From Syntrophaceae bacterium (GTDB lineage: Bacteria; Desulfobacterota; Syntrophia; Syntrophales; Smithellaceae): a stretch of 64,000 nt of DNA. The notes beneath the pieces were generated by a model. It was given only the letters and a program-made list of their open reading frames with translations. It was not told the origin of the DNA and did no database searches. Shown one piece after another: positions 44,355 through 53,481 of this stretch. Where the stretch lies: positions 43,014 through 107,013 of the forward strand of contig WRPE01000002.1 in NCBI GenBank assembly GCA_009773315.1, written 5' to 3'. The position numbers were made by a program, and so were the translations under genes. How positions within the stretch are numbered: position 1 is the first letter of the stretch; every line of letters begins with the position of its first letter.

Positions 44355-44840
44355 TTAATACTCGGTCAGCGTGGCAAGACCGCGCTCACCCACCAGAATG
44401 ATCCGGGTGTGCGTCAGGCGCGTGGAAATAACCTTGGCGGTGGACTGCATGATTTTGAAGCCCAAGGTACAGTCTTCATCCATCATCGCTCGCAGCTTAA
44501 AGGAGTCAAACGCAATCAGCTTGGTATCCTCAAGGCAACGGGCGCCAAGCGTATAGGTGAACGGCTCCACCACAGCCGACCAGCCCATGGATTCCCCCTT
44601 GGTGACCACATCAATCGTCACCTGCATGGGCGGTTTGCCCGGCCCCATGTAGTTATCCATGAACAGGGCAACTTTTCCTTCTTGGAGTAAATAAAGGCAG
44701 CGGGCCGCATCACCGTTGGAATAGAGCTGTGCACCTGCCTGATAGTTTTCCTCATTGGCCAATGACTCCAGCTTAATCAGTTGATCATTGGTAAAATCCT
44801 TCAAAAAGGCAAATTTTTTCAAAACACTGATGGCGATCAT
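44355..44840 (-). CDS. Cyclic nucleotide-binding domain protein
   Basis: The 161 residues are a single cNMP-binding (CRP-type beta-roll) domain: FLKDFTNDQLIKLESLANEE, then the GAQLYSNGDAARCLYLLQEG turn. The phosphate-binding cassette appears as TKGESMGWSAVV, with tryptophan and serine instead of the usual GE-x-ALI-x-RAA arrangement. There is no DNA-binding helix-turn-helix, so it is a sensor without an effector, and the altered cassette may bind something other than cAMP. Good AAAGGAGC precedes the start. Confidence 0.8.
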   Translation of the reverse strand: MIAISVLKKFAFLKDFTNDQLIKLESLANEENYQAGAQLYSNGDAARCLYLLQEGKVALFMDNYMGPGKPPMQVTIDVVTKGESMGWSAVVEPFTYTLGARCLEDTKLIAFDSFKLRAMMDEDCTLGFKIMQSTAKVISTRLTHTRIILVGERGLATLTEY

Positions 44841-45060
44841 AAGTCTTGCTCCTTTCGTAAATATTGAAGTAGTTTAATATTTTATACCAGCCTTCATTTT
44901 CTTATACTACAAATTTATCAAATGCCCAAGGTGTCATGGTTGTAATTTACACGAAATTCCTTAGAATGCAAAAGAAAATGATTATGAAAAGCACAAACCC
45001 TTTATCTTGCCTGAATTATAAAAAAAGATTATATAAGGTTATCAATTAAAGGATGCCTTT

Positions 45061-46416
45061 ATGATGAATACATTTTTCAGTCTGTCCGTTGTTTTATTAT
45101 TTATTTTATCAGGTTGTCTTGCCGCGCCGGATACCATTCGGGATGTCCGGAAATTACGTCAGGATCATGCTTCTTATTTTACCGACGGCGTCCAAAGCAA
45201 AGAGCCGTTGACTGCGGCAAGTCAAGCACGGATGGAAGAAGATTATAACACCATCTACTTTTCCGTATGGCACCAGAGCAGTCCTTTTCATGCCCTGCCT
45301 GAAAGAGTCCAGCAGGATTTCAGGAAATACACTTTCAAACCCGGCTACGGGGAAAATAAAAAGCTTCATCTACCTTCCTGGGCGAAAAAACTCGAAAGCA
45401 AAGCGTCTTTGAATAACTACCCGAATGCCCTGTCTCGCGGCATCACGACCAGAAATACGAATTTAAGGGAATTGCCAACCAATTCGCCCCACTTTAACAG
45501 CTCCGACGGTGACAGCTCGGCCTGGCCGTTTGATAATTTGCAGCGGTCATCCGTTCCCGCCAATACGCCGATCTTTGTTTGCCAGCTCAGCGCGGACAAG
45601 TCCTGGGCGCTGGTAGAGACTTCCTTTACTTACGGTTGGATTCCGGTTGAAGATTTCGCTTCCGTGGACAACGTATTTGTCAAAACCTGGGAATCAGGAC
45701 GCTATGCGGTGATCATCCGCGATCATACGTCTGTTCTAACCGAAAACGGCCTTTTCCTTGTGCGGGCGTCGGTAGGGCACATTTTCCCTTTAACGAAAAG
45801 TTCAGCGGACCGGATACAAGTGTCGATTGCCGTGGCTGATCAAAACAGACGAGCGGTGATCAGACGCGGTTTTGTCCCGTCGGCTGCGGCTGCGGCAAAG
45901 CCGTTGCGCTTCAATCCTGTCCATGCGGCAAAGATAGCCAATGAAATGATCGGCGAACCCTATGGATGGGGCGGACTTTACGGCAACCGTGACTGTTCTT
46001 CCATGACCCGCGATTTCTTTGCTGTCTTCGGTATCTGGCTGCCGCGGCATTCGGAAGACCAGGTGAAAGAGGCAGGCACTTATATCGACCTTTCCGGCCT
46101 TCGTCCCGAACAAAAAGAAAAAATTATCCGGGAGAGGGGTGTTCCTTACCTCAGTCTTTTGTGGCGCAAAGGCCATGTGATGCTGTATATCGGACAGCAA
46201 GACGGCCGAGCGCTGATTTTTCATAACATCTGGGGTATCCGGACCAAAGATTTGCAAGGACGTGAAGGACGGAAAATCATCGGGCAGGCGGTTATTACCA
46301 CCCTGCAACCGGGGCAGGAGCTGAGAGATATTGATTCGGCGGCCGGCTCTTTGCTTGACAACATTTCCGCCATGAATATTCTGACTCCCGCCAACCAGGA
46401 GAAACCGTCAAAATGA
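45061..46416 (+). CDS. SH3-domain NlpC/P60 lipoprotein (peptidoglycan endopeptidase)
   Basis: The product has 451 residues. The signal peptide ends in a lipobox LSGC (C19), so the protein is anchored in a membrane. An N-terminal stabilising region and two SH3b-type domains (about 125-280) precede the NlpC/P60 domain: catalytic C312 in GNRDCSSMTRD, H372 in RKGHVMLYIG, and a third polar residue region FHNIWG. Such enzymes cleave D-Glu-diaminopimelate bonds in peptidoglycan. The stop overlaps the truA start (ATGA), so the two are translated together. Confidence 0.87.
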   Translation: MMNTFFSLSVVLLFILSGCLAAPDTIRDVRKLRQDHASYFTDGVQSKEPLTAASQARMEEDYNTIYFSVWHQSSPFHALPERVQQDFRKYTFKPGYGENKKLHLPSWAKKLESKASLNNYPNALSRGITTRNTNLRELPTNSPHFNSSDGDSSAWPFDNLQRSSVPANTPIFVCQLSADKSWALVETSFTYGWIPVEDFASVDNVFVKTWESGRYAVIIRDHTSVLTENGLFLVRASVGHIFPLTKSSADRIQVSIAVADQNRRAVIRRGFVPSAAAAAKPLRFNPVHAAKIANEMIGEPYGWGGLYGNRDCSSMTRDFFAVFGIWLPRHSEDQVKEAGTYIDLSGLRPEQKEKIIRERGVPYLSLLWRKGHVMLYIGQQDGRALIFHNIWGIRTKDLQGREGRKIIGQAVITTLQPGQELRDIDSAAGSLLDNISAMNILTPANQEKPSK

Positions 46417-47189
46417 ACAAATATAAGATCGTTCTGGAGTACGACGGTACCAATTACAGCGGCTGGCAGGCGCAGAAAAACGCGAGAAGCATTCAAGGTG
46501 CCCTGGCTGAAGCGGCGCAAAAATTTCTGGACACGCCGGTGGAAATTCAGGGGGCGGGGCGCACCGATGCCGGTGTGCACGCACTGGGGCAGGTGGCCCA
46601 TCTGGAAACAAACCGCAAGGTCCATTGCGAAGCCTTGCGCATCGGACTCAACGATCTTCTCCCCGCGGGCATTAATATTTTATCTCTGGAAAACGCTCAC
46701 CCGCGCTTCCACGCCCGCCACTCAGCCGTCAGCCGGAGTTATCTTTATCTGATTGCCTCCCGGCGCACCGCTTTCGGCAAAAAGTATGTCTGGTGGGTTA
46801 AAGACAAGCTTCATGTCGGCAAGATGCGGCAGGCGCTGGCCGTTTTTGAGGGATTTCATGATTTCGAGTCTTTTGCCGACAAGAGAATGGACAAGGATAC
46901 ATCAACCAAGGTTGATATTGAAGGCATCGAGCTTAAAGAATTTAACAACCTGCTGGCCATGCGAATTTCCGGCTCCCACTTTTTGTGGAAAATGGTGAGA
47001 CGCATCGTCGGTATGACCGTCGAAGCCGGACGAGGCAATGTCACAGTCAAAGACCTGGAGCAGATGCTCAAGACCTTTTCCGATGTTCCCGCTCGTTATA
47101 CCGCCCCGCCTTCCGGTCTTTTTCTGGAAAAAGTATTGTACGAAGGCGATCATTTACCGGAAATCCAAACGCCGATTCATTTGTTTTAA
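46413..47189 (+). CDS. truA: tRNA pseudouridine(38-40) synthase
   Basis: The product has 258 residues, close to the standard 260-270. The catalytic aspartate is D52 in GAGRTDAGVHALGQVAH. The second conserved region FLWKMVRRIVGMTVEAGRG near 190-208 is typical of TruA. It isomerises uridines 38-40 in the anticodon stem-loop. Its start overlaps the NlpC/P60 gene by four bases and mgtE follows 22 bases after, making a three-gene transcription unit. Confidence 0.95.
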   Translation: MNKYKIVLEYDGTNYSGWQAQKNARSIQGALAEAAQKFLDTPVEIQGAGRTDAGVHALGQVAHLETNRKVHCEALRIGLNDLLPAGINILSLENAHPRFHARHSAVSRSYLYLIASRRTAFGKKYVWWVKDKLHVGKMRQALAVFEGFHDFESFADKRMDKDTSTKVDIEGIELKEFNNLLAMRISGSHFLWKMVRRIVGMTVEAGRGNVTVKDLEQMLKTFSDVPARYTAPPSGLFLEKVLYEGDHLPEIQTPIHLF

Positions 47190-47211
47190 GAAAATTAGAT
47201 CAGGCAGGCCT

Positions 47212-48573
47212 ATGAAGAAGCTCAAGAAAAAAGAACCGACAACCTTAGAGACGCTCAAGGATTTGATCAGCCGTAACCGTGAGTTTGACATTATCGATCT
47301 TTTCTCCGACATGCATCCGGCGGATATCGCCGATCTGATTGATGAGCTCGATGAAGAAGACCGCCTGCATCTTTTTTCCCTGCTCGATGTGGACACGGCC
47401 TCCGGCGTTATTCTGGAGCTTTCGGATACCTCCAGAGAGCAGCTTATCGAAGACCTGTCCAATAAGCAACTCACCGACATTATCGAAGAGATGGAATCGG
47501 ACGACAAGGCGGATATCATTGCCGAGCTCTCTGATGATCAGGCCAAGGCCGTCCTTGAAGCCATCGAACCCGAAGAATCTCAGGACGTCAAAGATCTGCT
47601 GAAATACGCCGAGGATACCGCCGGCGGCATCATGCAGTCGGAACTGGTCTCCGTAAAGAAACAGGCCACCATAAACGACGCCTTCCAGGCGGTTGTGGAC
47701 GCTAAAAACGACATGGAAAACATCCACAGCATTTTTGTCGTGGATGATGAAGACAAACTGATCGGCACCGTTCCTCTGCAAAGCCTGATCACCACAAAGC
47801 GGTTTACCCCCATTGTGGACGTTATTGATGAGGATATTCCCAGTATCAACGCGGATATGGATCAGGAGGACGTAGGGCGTCTTTTTAAAAAATACGATCT
47901 TGTTTCCGTGGGTGTTGTGGACAATGAACAACATCTGCTGGGGCGAATTACCATTGACGATGTTATGGACACCGTACAGGAAGAAACGTCCGAGGATATG
48001 TATCGCATAGCCGGTCTGGGGCAGGACGATTCAATTTTTCACAAAACCATCGACTCTGTAAAAAAACGACTTCCCTGGCTCTACCTTAATCTCCTGACGG
48101 CGCTGACCTCCGTGCTGGTCATTGGTTTTTTCGAGGACACCATTAAACTCATGGTGGCTCTGGTCTTTTTCATGCCTGTTATTGCCGGGCTGGGCGGCAA
48201 TGCAGGGGGCCAGACCCTGGCGCTGATCATTCGCGGTATTGCGCTGGGAGAAGTTACTTTTGAAAATGCAAAACGCGTTCTGTACAGGCAAATTGCCGTT
48301 GGCGTGACCAATGGCCTTGCCGTGGGCATCGTTATCGCTGTTATCGCCTATTTCTGGAAAGGCATCCCCGTTCTGGGTCTGGTCATTGGTCTGGCTATGA
48401 TCATCAGTGTTTTTGTGGGTACGATGGTCGGTGTCTTGATTCCGCTGGCCCTCAAAAGGCTTGATCTTGACCCGGCGCTGGGTTCCAATATTCTGCTGAC
48501 CGCCTTTACAGATGCTTTTGGGTTTTTTTCCTACCTGACCCTGGCCACAATATTCCTCAAATTATTTACCTGA
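47212..48573 (+). CDS. mgtE: Magnesium transporter MgtE
   Basis: The product has 453 residues from the ATG at 47212; the open frame reaches back into truA but without similarity. The N-terminal MgtE_N superhelix (MHPADIADLIDELDEEDRLH) is followed by two CBS domains (about 135-255; MQSELVSVKKQATINDAF) and five membrane helices with the family motif MPVIAGLGGNAGGQTLALIIR near residues 321-341. It is a Mg2+-gated channel; the cytosolic domains sense Mg2+. Length is normal. Confidence 0.93.
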   Translation: MKKLKKKEPTTLETLKDLISRNREFDIIDLFSDMHPADIADLIDELDEEDRLHLFSLLDVDTASGVILELSDTSREQLIEDLSNKQLTDIIEEMESDDKADIIAELSDDQAKAVLEAIEPEESQDVKDLLKYAEDTAGGIMQSELVSVKKQATINDAFQAVVDAKNDMENIHSIFVVDDEDKLIGTVPLQSLITTKRFTPIVDVIDEDIPSINADMDQEDVGRLFKKYDLVSVGVVDNEQHLLGRITIDDVMDTVQEETSEDMYRIAGLGQDDSIFHKTIDSVKKRLPWLYLNLLTALTSVLVIGFFEDTIKLMVALVFFMPVIAGLGGNAGGQTLALIIRGIALGEVTFENAKRVLYRQIAVGVTNGLAVGIVIAVIAYFWKGIPVLGLVIGLAMIISVFVGTMVGVLIPLALKRLDLDPALGSNILLTAFTDAFGFFSYLTLATIFLKLFT

Positions 48574-48745
48574 TATCCGGCTGTCCATCTGGTGGGCATG
48601 TGTGGCACAGAATGCTTTCTGGAGAAAATACCGTCAACATTTTAGTTTCCCCTTCTTTAAAATAGCACAAAATTGTTCTATATTGTCATTGCGCTTATTC
48701 GCAAATAGTATAGGCATATCAATAGCTAATATATCTTAATCGCTT

Positions 48746-48761
48746 TGGCACTATCCTTGCT
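48746..48761 (+). promoter_or_regulatory. Sigma-54 (RpoN) promoter for amt-glnK
   Basis: TGGCAC at 48746-48751, five bases, then TTGCT at 48757-48761 match the -24/-12 consensus, with the invariant GG and GC spaced by ten. It lies 46 bases before the amt start, which fits nitrogen-limited control by NtrC-type activators. Upstream A+T-rich sequence (48660-48720) may hold activator sites. Confidence 0.85.
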
Positions 48762-48806
48762 GTAAGAGAATCCGAAAGAAAAAACTTTTTAAAGGAGGTA
48801 CTTATT

Positions 48807-50039
48807 ATGAATTCGGGAGATACCGCGTGGGTTTTGATGGCCAGCGCGTTGGTCTTGTTAATGACCATACCGGGACTGGCATTTTTCTATGGTGGACTGG
48901 TGCGACGCAAGAACGTCCTGTCTATTTTGATGCAGTGCTTTGTCATCGTCTGCGTCATCAGTCTGCAATGGATGTTGTTCGGCTATTCCCTGGCCTTTGG
49001 CCCATCGTTCCACGGCATCATCGGAGGACTGGATTGGGCCGGACTGAGGGGAGTCGGAGCAGTGCCAAACCCGGCTTATGCCGCAACGATCCCGCATTCC
49101 GTCTTTATGATCTTCCAGGCCATGTTTGCCATCATTACACCGGCCCTGATCATTGGCGCTTATGCTGAAAGGGTAAAGTTTTCCGCTTTTCTGGTTTTTA
49201 CGATTTTATGGGCGACGTTTGTTTATGATCCGCTGGCGCACTGGGTATGGAACACGGGCGGCTGGTTGAGAGCTTTAGGCGCGCTGGATTTTGCGGGCGG
49301 TATTGTTGTACATGTCAGCTCCGGTGTTTCGGCGCTGGTCCTGGCCATATTACTCGGCAAACGCGTTGGTTACAATCACAAACCCATTCGTCCGCATAAC
49401 TTGCCTTTCACTGTTTTAGGTGCAGCGCTTCTGTGGTTTGGTTGGTTCGGATTTAATGCGGGCAGTGCTCTGGCAGCTGATGGTCTTGCCGCCAATGCCT
49501 TCATCACAACCCATATCGCAACGGCAGCGGCGGGTTTGACCTGGGCGCTTGTGGAATGGTGGCACAACGGGACTCCGACTATTCTGGGAACCGTTACCGG
49601 TGTCGTGGCCGGCCTGGTCGCCATCACACCGGCTTGCGGTTTTGTCAACCCGATGAACGCGATGTTTATTGGTATGATGGTCGCAGTCATTTGTTACGTG
49701 GCCGTCTCGATTATTAAAGGCAAGCTAGGCTATGATGATTCACTGGATGCATTCGGTGTGCACGGTGTCGGCGGGATTTTCGGCACTATCGCCACCGGCA
49801 TCTTTGCGCAGAAAGCTATTAATGCGGCGGGGTCGGACGGACTTCTTTTCGGCAATGTTCATCAGTTCCTGGTTCAAGGATTGCTCGTGATTGTGGCCAT
49901 TGTCTTTGCTGTTGTGATGACCTTCATCATCTACAAAATTGTCGATGCGATCATCGGTATGAGGGTCGAAGAAAAGAACGAACTGATCGGCCTGGATCTG
50001 ACGCAACAGAGCGAAGCCGCTTACACCGTGATTGAATAG
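48807..50039 (+). CDS. amt: Ammonium transporter
   Basis: The product has 410 residues and about eleven membrane helices. The family motif region VHVSSGVSALVLAILLGKR and the FNAGSALAADGLAANAFITT segment are diagnostic; DAFGVHGVGGIFGTIATGIF contains one of the twin pore histidines. It imports ammonium under nitrogen limitation. GGAGG precedes the ATG. It is coupled to glnK, whose product plugs Amt when nitrogen is plentiful. Confidence 0.95.
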   Translation: MNSGDTAWVLMASALVLLMTIPGLAFFYGGLVRRKNVLSILMQCFVIVCVISLQWMLFGYSLAFGPSFHGIIGGLDWAGLRGVGAVPNPAYAATIPHSVFMIFQAMFAIITPALIIGAYAERVKFSAFLVFTILWATFVYDPLAHWVWNTGGWLRALGALDFAGGIVVHVSSGVSALVLAILLGKRVGYNHKPIRPHNLPFTVLGAALLWFGWFGFNAGSALAADGLAANAFITTHIATAAAGLTWALVEWWHNGTPTILGTVTGVVAGLVAITPACGFVNPMNAMFIGMMVAVICYVAVSIIKGKLGYDDSLDAFGVHGVGGIFGTIATGIFAQKAINAAGSDGLLFGNVHQFLVQGLLVIVAIVFAVVMTFIIYKIVDAIIGMRVEEKNELIGLDLTQQSEAAYTVIE

Positions 50040-50051
50040 GAGGAAAATGTT

Positions 50052-50393
50052 ATGAAACTCGTTATTGCTATTATTCAGCCGCATAAGCTGGAGGCTGTGA
50101 AAAAAGAACTGGAAGCCGTGGCTGTCAACTTGATGACCGTCACCAATGTCCTGGGACAGGGACGCCAAAAAGGCGTCACGGAAATCTATCGTGGAGCGAA
50201 AGAAGCAGGCGGCCTGCTCAATAAAGTGAGATTGGACATCGCCGTCAATGAAGCCTTTGTCGATCCCACAATAGATGCGATTGTCAAAGGCGCCCATACC
50301 GGCTCCGTGGGGGACGGCAAAATCTTTGTCGTTGAACTCGCTGAGTGCATCCGCATCAGCAATGGCGAACGAGGCGGCAGCGCTATCGGCTGA
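50052..50393 (+). CDS. glnK: Nitrogen regulatory protein P-II (GlnK-type)
   Basis: The product has 113 residues. The P-II signature GRQKGVTEIYRGAK (37-50) and the C-terminal TGSVGDGKIFVVELAECIRI ATP/2-oxoglutarate-binding region are present. At position 51, where enteric proteins have the uridylylated Tyr51, this protein has Glu, so regulation by UMP attachment there is not possible, and binding of ADP/ATP and 2-oxoglutarate must do the work. It lies 12 bases after amt and ends before a strong terminator. Confidence 0.93.
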   Translation: MKLVIAIIQPHKLEAVKKELEAVAVNLMTVTNVLGQGRQKGVTEIYRGAKEAGGLLNKVRLDIAVNEAFVDPTIDAIVKGAHTGSVGDGKIFVVELAECIRISNGERGGSAIG

Positions 50394-50416
50394 TTCCCGT
50401 TTTAAGAATTATTCTC

Positions 50417-50452
50417 AAAAAAGCCAGGCTGTGGTATCTGCCGGGCTTTTTT
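50417..50452. terminator. Terminator after amt-glnK
   Basis: AAAAAAGCCAGGC and GCCGGGCTTTTTT pair with one mismatch around a ten-base loop, followed by a T run. It begins 24 bases after the glnK stop. Confidence 0.85.
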
Positions 50453-50691
50453 AAAATAAAGGGAACCAATGGATCGTTTCCTCGCCTCTTTACATTTGCC
50501 TCAACGCTTTGCTCTGAATGAACCTCTTTTCGCACAGGGATCTCTGGTGGTGGATTACCACTCAAATATTTAACCGCCGGAGTAATAGTGAAAATGGGTT
50601 GTAAATTACTGCGACTTTTTGATTTAAATATGATAGTTTGCCGTCACGAAATGGCTAGATAGTAAAACGATTCCCGTGGGAAGGACGAGCT

Positions 50692-51813
50692 ATGGACAAG
50701 ATCGCTGAGTTCAGGACAATCGTTGATCATCCTTATTTGTATCTGCAAAAACTCAAAGACCAAACCGGCAAAAAGATAGTGGGCACCGTCTGTTCCTACG
50801 CGCCTGAAGAATTGATCTATGCCGCAGGCGCTCTGCCCGTCCGATTGTTCGGTTCCGATTCGGGCATTCATCGCGCTGATCTTCATCTGCAATCCTACTG
50901 CTGTTCGCTCGTGCGCGGTATTCTGGAGGAAGCGTTATCCGGAAAGCTGGATCTTCTTGACGGAATGGTTTTTCCGCATACCTGCGATTCCATCCAGCGG
51001 CTCTCGGACGTCTGGCGGCTCAATCTGGTGAAACCCTTTCACGCGGATGTCGTGCTGCCGGTCAAACTTTCCACGCCCAGCGCCCTGCAGTATCTGCTCG
51101 ACGTTCTCAAAAAATTCAAGACGGATTTGGAGCGCGGGCTCGCTCAGGAAATCACGGAGGCGGGTCTGATCCATGCCGTTAAAATCTATAACGCGATCCG
51201 CGCGCAGATGAAGCGTCTGTACCAGCTGCGTTGTGAAAACCCACAAGTTATCAGCGGGCAAGATTTTCACACTATTATTCGGGCGGCGATGATTATGGAA
51301 CGGGAAACATTTCTCGAAGATCTTGCGGCCATTATAGTGGAGCTTACGAAGACGGCGTCTGAAAAAAAACCGTCTGGTACAAAAAGACTGGTGCTCTCCG
51401 GCGGTATTTGCAGTCATCCGGATATTTACGACGCGATTGAAACCGCCGGCGGCGTTGTGGTCGATGATGATTTATGCACCGGGTCGCGGTACTTTGAAGG
51501 CATGATCAATGAAAATCTTCCGCCGCTCACAGCAATCGCAAAAAGATACGCCGAACGTGCCAGCTGTCCGGCCAAGCATGCGGGGCTGACGAATCGCGGT
51601 GAGGGCCTCCTGAAAATGGTCAAAGACTGTAAAGCAGAAGGCGTTGTTTTTCTGCTTCTCAAATTCTGCGATCCGCATGCTTTTGATTATCCTTATCTCA
51701 AGGAAATGCTGGATCGGAAAAAAATTCCTTCTCTGCTTCTGGAGATGGAGGAGCAGACACAGGCAGGCGGCCAGTTGCAAACGCGATTGGAGACTTTTAT
51801 CCAAATATTATAA
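50692..51813 (+). CDS. 2-hydroxyacyl-CoA dehydratase / benzoyl-CoA reductase family subunit (first)
   Basis: The 373 residues belong to the HgdB/BcrC-type family. Cysteines C34 (GTVCSYAPEE), C70/C71 (LQSYCCSLVRG) and C98 (FPHTCDSIQRL) are placed as 4Fe-4S ligands. With the second subunit it would use one electron, raised by the ATP-dependent activase, to drive radical dehydration of a 2-hydroxyacyl-CoA or reduction of an aromatic ring. Which substrate is unknown. A GGAAGGACG site precedes the start. Confidence 0.85.
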   Translation: MDKIAEFRTIVDHPYLYLQKLKDQTGKKIVGTVCSYAPEELIYAAGALPVRLFGSDSGIHRADLHLQSYCCSLVRGILEEALSGKLDLLDGMVFPHTCDSIQRLSDVWRLNLVKPFHADVVLPVKLSTPSALQYLLDVLKKFKTDLERGLAQEITEAGLIHAVKIYNAIRAQMKRLYQLRCENPQVISGQDFHTIIRAAMIMERETFLEDLAAIIVELTKTASEKKPSGTKRLVLSGGICSHPDIYDAIETAGGVVVDDDLCTGSRYFEGMINENLPPLTAIAKRYAERASCPAKHAGLTNRGEGLLKMVKDCKAEGVVFLLLKFCDPHAFDYPYLKEMLDRKKIPSLLLEMEEQTQAGGQLQTRLETFIQIL

Positions 51814-51831
51814 ATGATTAAAGGCGACGGC

Positions 51832-53118
51832 ATGAATGATGACAAATTTGATTTTCTGAAAACGCTCGGCATTTATCTGTTCGGTCAGGCTAAAAAGTTT
51901 TCTCTGCGGTTTAAAAAATCACCGACGATGAAAGATCTGATGATGGTCTATTACAGCGAGGCCAAATCGGCAAGGCTCACGGGTAAAAAAGTGGCCTGGA
52001 TCACCAGCGGCGGTCCGGTAGAGCCATTGATCGCGATGGATATTATTCCGATCTATCCGGAAAATCACGGCGCGATGATCGGCGCGTCCAAAATGGGCGC
52101 GGGGCTTTGCGAAAAAGCGGAAGCCATGGGCTATTCCAACGACCTGTGTTCCTACGCCCGTTCCGACATCGCCTGCGCGACCGTCAACGGCGGTCCCATC
52201 GGTGGCCTGCCTCGTCCCGATATGCTGGTTTGCTGCAACAATATCTGCGGCACGGTGCTCAAGTGGTATGAAGTGCAGGCACGCTATTTTAATGTGCCAC
52301 TGTTTATTCTGGACACGCCCTTTTGCCATACCGGCTATTCGGAAGAAGCGGCCCGTTATGTCCGCGCTCAAATCGACGAGTACATTCTTTTCATCGAAGA
52401 AGCCTGTAAGAAAAAATATAATTTTGAACGGTTGAGGCAAGTGGGGCATCTTTCTTATGAAGGACAACAACTCTGGCAGGCGGTTCTGGATACGGCTGCG
52501 CACCGGCCCGCGCCCATGAGCGCTTTTGACGCTTTTTATCATTTGGCGCTGATTGTTACTTTACGGGGAACTCAGGAAGCCGTGAACTATTACCAGCAAC
52601 TTCTGTCAACCATGAAAGACCGGGTTGCACGCGGCATCAGTGTGGTGCCGAATGAAAAATACCGTCTGCTGTGGGATAACATTCCCATTTGGCCCCGTAC
52701 GCGCTGGCTGTCGCAAAAATTCGCCTCACACAATGCCTGCCTGGTAGCGGACACCTACACATCGGCCTGGTGCGGGGCGATGAAGTATATTGACGAAAGT
52801 AAATTTCTTGATTCGATGGCGGAGGCCTACACCCGGATTTATCTGAATATCGGCGTCGATGAAATGGCGAAAATGGTTATCGAGATGATCGACAAGTATG
52901 ATGTCGATGGATTTGTGTTGCATTCCAACCGCAGTTGCAAACCATACTCCTTTGGTCAGCTGGACATTCAGCGGATCGTGGAAAAAGAGAGAGGGATTCC
53001 GTGTCTGATGATTGAAGCGGATATGGTCGATGACCGGAGTTTTTCCGAAAGCCAGATTTCAACTAGAATTGACGCGTTTATGGAGATCATAAAAGAAAGA
53101 AGATTTAAGTTTAAGTAA
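51832..53118 (+). CDS. 2-hydroxyacyl-CoA dehydratase / benzoyl-CoA reductase family subunit (second)
   Basis: The product has 428 residues from the ATG at 51832 (AAAGG seven bases before); an ATG at 51814 directly after the preceding stop is also possible. Cysteines C93 (GLCEKAEAMG), C106 (SNDLCSYARSD) and the CCNNIC group near 134-139 are consistent with iron-sulfur binding in the HgdA/BcrB-type subunit. GLPRPDMLVCCNNICGT is typical of the family. It is paired with the gene at 50692 and forms a heterodimer by analogy. Confidence 0.85.
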   Translation: MNDDKFDFLKTLGIYLFGQAKKFSLRFKKSPTMKDLMMVYYSEAKSARLTGKKVAWITSGGPVEPLIAMDIIPIYPENHGAMIGASKMGAGLCEKAEAMGYSNDLCSYARSDIACATVNGGPIGGLPRPDMLVCCNNICGTVLKWYEVQARYFNVPLFILDTPFCHTGYSEEAARYVRAQIDEYILFIEEACKKKYNFERLRQVGHLSYEGQQLWQAVLDTAAHRPAPMSAFDAFYHLALIVTLRGTQEAVNYYQQLLSTMKDRVARGISVVPNEKYRLLWDNIPIWPRTRWLSQKFASHNACLVADTYTSAWCGAMKYIDESKFLDSMAEAYTRIYLNIGVDEMAKMVIEMIDKYDVDGFVLHSNRSCKPYSFGQLDIQRIVEKERGIPCLMIEADMVDDRSFSESQISTRIDAFMEIIKERRFKFK

Positions 53119-53481
53119 TTACCTGAATCTTGCATCAAAAGTTCAACAGACGAACATACATCAAGCAAATGCTTACCGGTAAAGGGATAGCAGGGATCAC
53201 AAAATATGATTTTTTTACTGATTAGGGAGATTTCCATTTTATGCACTTATTCGAATACCCGTCCTGTTTGGGTTTGATGAACACGTCCTAACACGAGTAA
53301 AAACAAGGGTTCGAGAGTCATGTATTTTTATGTCATTTCCAATATTATGATATTACATCGGAAATAGCTTGTGCAAGAAATTTCTTGCACGGGAAATAAT
53401 CAAAATGGTGCAAGATTGCGGAATTAAGATTTAAGAAGACGCGCTCGCGACGAGCGACGAGAGGCGAGAGGCGAGATACGA
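53119..53481. other. Non-coding region before the activase gene
   Basis: This gap of 363 bases has no convincing reading frame. It contains a perfect 20-base palindrome at 53371-53390, a further GTGCAAGA half-site near 53406, and a purine-rich stretch of short repeats (GCGACGA/GAGGCGA, 53446-53476) immediately before the activase start. Confidence 0.6.
53371..53390. promoter_or_regulatory. Perfect palindrome GTGCAAGAAATTTCTTGCAC, candidate operator
   Basis: Ten-base arms without a spacer form a symmetric site 92 bases upstream of the activase gene, with GGTGCAAGA repeated 15 bases later. It resembles the footprint of a dimeric regulator. Which regulator is unknown. Confidence 0.55.

Noticed and set aside
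53119-53246. Minus-strand frame that begins after the second dehydratase subunit and runs back into it.
   Set aside because: It is mostly antisense to the conserved subunit gene and has no ribosome site.
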